Shown piece by piece: positions 62,946-64,000 of a DNA stretch of 64,000 nt (within the stretch, counting starts at the first letter, position 1; each line of letters opens with the position of its first letter). The position numbers were made by a program, and so were the translations under genes. Location: contig OX328127.1 of the NCBI GenBank assembly GCA_946811695.1, positions 51,402,274-51,466,273 on the forward strand, in the 5' to 3' direction. The notes below the pieces were generated by a model that saw only the letters and a list, made by a program, of their open reading frames with translations, ran no database searches and was not told where the DNA came from. The DNA comes from Gonocerus acuteangulatus (taxonomy: Eukaryota; Arthropoda; Insecta; Hemiptera; Coreidae).

Positions 62946-64000
62946 GATGGATATGATGGCTAATGAGAAAGATTCTTTGTCGATAGAGCCCAGCACAAGT
63001 AAGATGACACTTAAGTTTCTTTGACACTCAAGTATTGTTAAGTTGGAGCTTATCCACCTAATAACGAATAAAAGTTATTAAGGTTTTTTTTTCTGAGATA
63101 TGAGGTTTTCATTCTAGACCATCGTTATACTGGGTTAATCTGCTTTAGATGTACCTTCGTTCTAGTTTTCTTGATGACATTCCAAGATGAGGTTAAACAG
63201 TACTGGGTGAAGAAGGTCTCTTTGTCATAGACCATGTTTCGTAGACTTTCGATTGCGTAGAAGGTGCGAGGAATTTTTTTATTTGTATGGCTCATCGACA
63301 TCTAGGCTATTAACACCAGCAGGTTTTTATTTGATTACATTCTGTGTCGGTCAGTCATTTTAACCAGAGATATATGTTTTTTGGACACAAGAAACTTGTT
63401 TAGTGCCTCCAGCAGTTTATTTCTGTCAGTACTTTAATAATCCTGTTTAAAGTCTATAAATAAATAGTGGTGTTACGTTACACTTGTAAGAAGTTTCTAA
63501 CATTTGCCTAATGATAACCTGGTCTAAACCCGCAGTCATATTGACAAATTGTTCCTTTGGTTCATGTACCAATTGTTCCATGTACTCATTCTTCACTAGA
63601 ACTTGGAAGGTTGTTCATGTAACTTAATATAAGTCAAACTTTTCCAAAACGAGTTTTGCCCAAGAAAGTTAATTGTTGGGGAAACGAAAAAAACTCTTTT
63701 AGGATGTAATTTTTGATTTTTTGGAGGAGGGAGTTCTGGTTTCATGACACATATTGCTTTACTCAACTGAATTTCTAAACGTTTTACCCTGTTACTACAA
63801 TAGTTGTTAAGAAAAAGTAAATAATAGTTTGGACATGGGTCCTTTTGGAACTGTATGCTGGACAAGGGGCACTTTGGAATTGTATGAAATGTACAAGGTG
63901 CATTTTGATTTTATACAATGCTTTATTAATTTTTTAAAAATATGATTCGTATCATTTGCGTAATCACCATTACTCTAATAATTCCAGTTACAACATAAGA
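62946..64000. other. End of window; mostly unassigned
   Basis: A reversed SINE-C tail fragment lies at 63277-63322 (GTATGGCTCATCGACATCTA). At 63470-63600 there is a worn trace of a retroelement on the minus strand (the phrase TGATAACCTGGTCTAAACCC resembles RT text), too weak to call. No Spt5 exon. Confidence 0.4.

Noticed and set aside
61286..64000. Search for the Spt5 C-terminal repeat exons
   Set aside because: No TPxYGSxTP-like coding seen on the plus strand; these exons must lie beyond the window.

Overview
This is an AT-rich animal nuclear window with split genes, GT-AG introns, tRNA-derived SINEs, and LINE, Penelope, Tc1/mariner, hAT, piggyBac-like and Helentron-like relics. The wording of the Spt5 protein (for example the KOW1 segment [20 protein letters not shown]) is what I know from insects, so an arthropod, most likely an insect, is my inference. 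I see no prokaryotic genes.

Layout. (1) 1-24312 is upstream of Spt5 and mostly repeats. It also holds three minus-strand exons of a spliced gene I do not recognise (9367 down to 7457). A Tc1-like element lies at 5020-6583, a mariner relic at 10541-11695, a foldback element at 12260-13387, and a 'Russian-doll' nest at 14111-21600. In the nest a minus-strand RNase-H LINE is split by a hAT-like element, by a second LINE and by a MITE. The hAT is itself split by a Helentron-like element, and the second LINE by a foldback transposon. (2) 24313-61285 is the plus-strand gene for transcription elongation factor Spt5 (DSIF large subunit). Fifteen coding exons join in frame to about 818 residues: acidic/RS N-terminus, NGN, KOW1-KOW5. 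The C-terminal repeat region lies beyond the window. (3) A 58-codon ORF for a small single-pass membrane protein sits in the 7.3-kb intron 11, same strand, followed by AATAAA.

The most striking signal is a set of hammerhead-ribozyme-like motifs in introns of Spt5. One is a textbook type I core (CTGATGA, closed stem II, GAAACGTC, split stem I) at 41882-41944. Related motifs are at 38950-39015, 43770-43830 (minus), 45025-45066 (one core change) and 60454-60503, with inverted partner copies at 41808-41872 and 60104-60152. Three sit in inserts bounded by 11-15 bp direct repeats, and four are in or beside long inverted repeats. Two inserts share the terminal motif GCCGAATCCCAACnAT. The same motif, inverted, occurs just 3' of a decayed Penelope-like retroelement in intron 1 once a later SINE is removed. 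Ribozyme-bearing Penelope elements are known, so the class is not new; the density, inverted pairing and stem III variants inside one essential gene deserve a look.

Three tRNA-derived SINE families (here A, B, C) and a possible fourth (D) recur throughout. They give clear target duplications that time insertions relative to one another. Repeat family names are local to this report. Boundaries were read by eye; those given as paired TIR plus target duplication are firm, the rest are accurate to roughly 10-30 bases.
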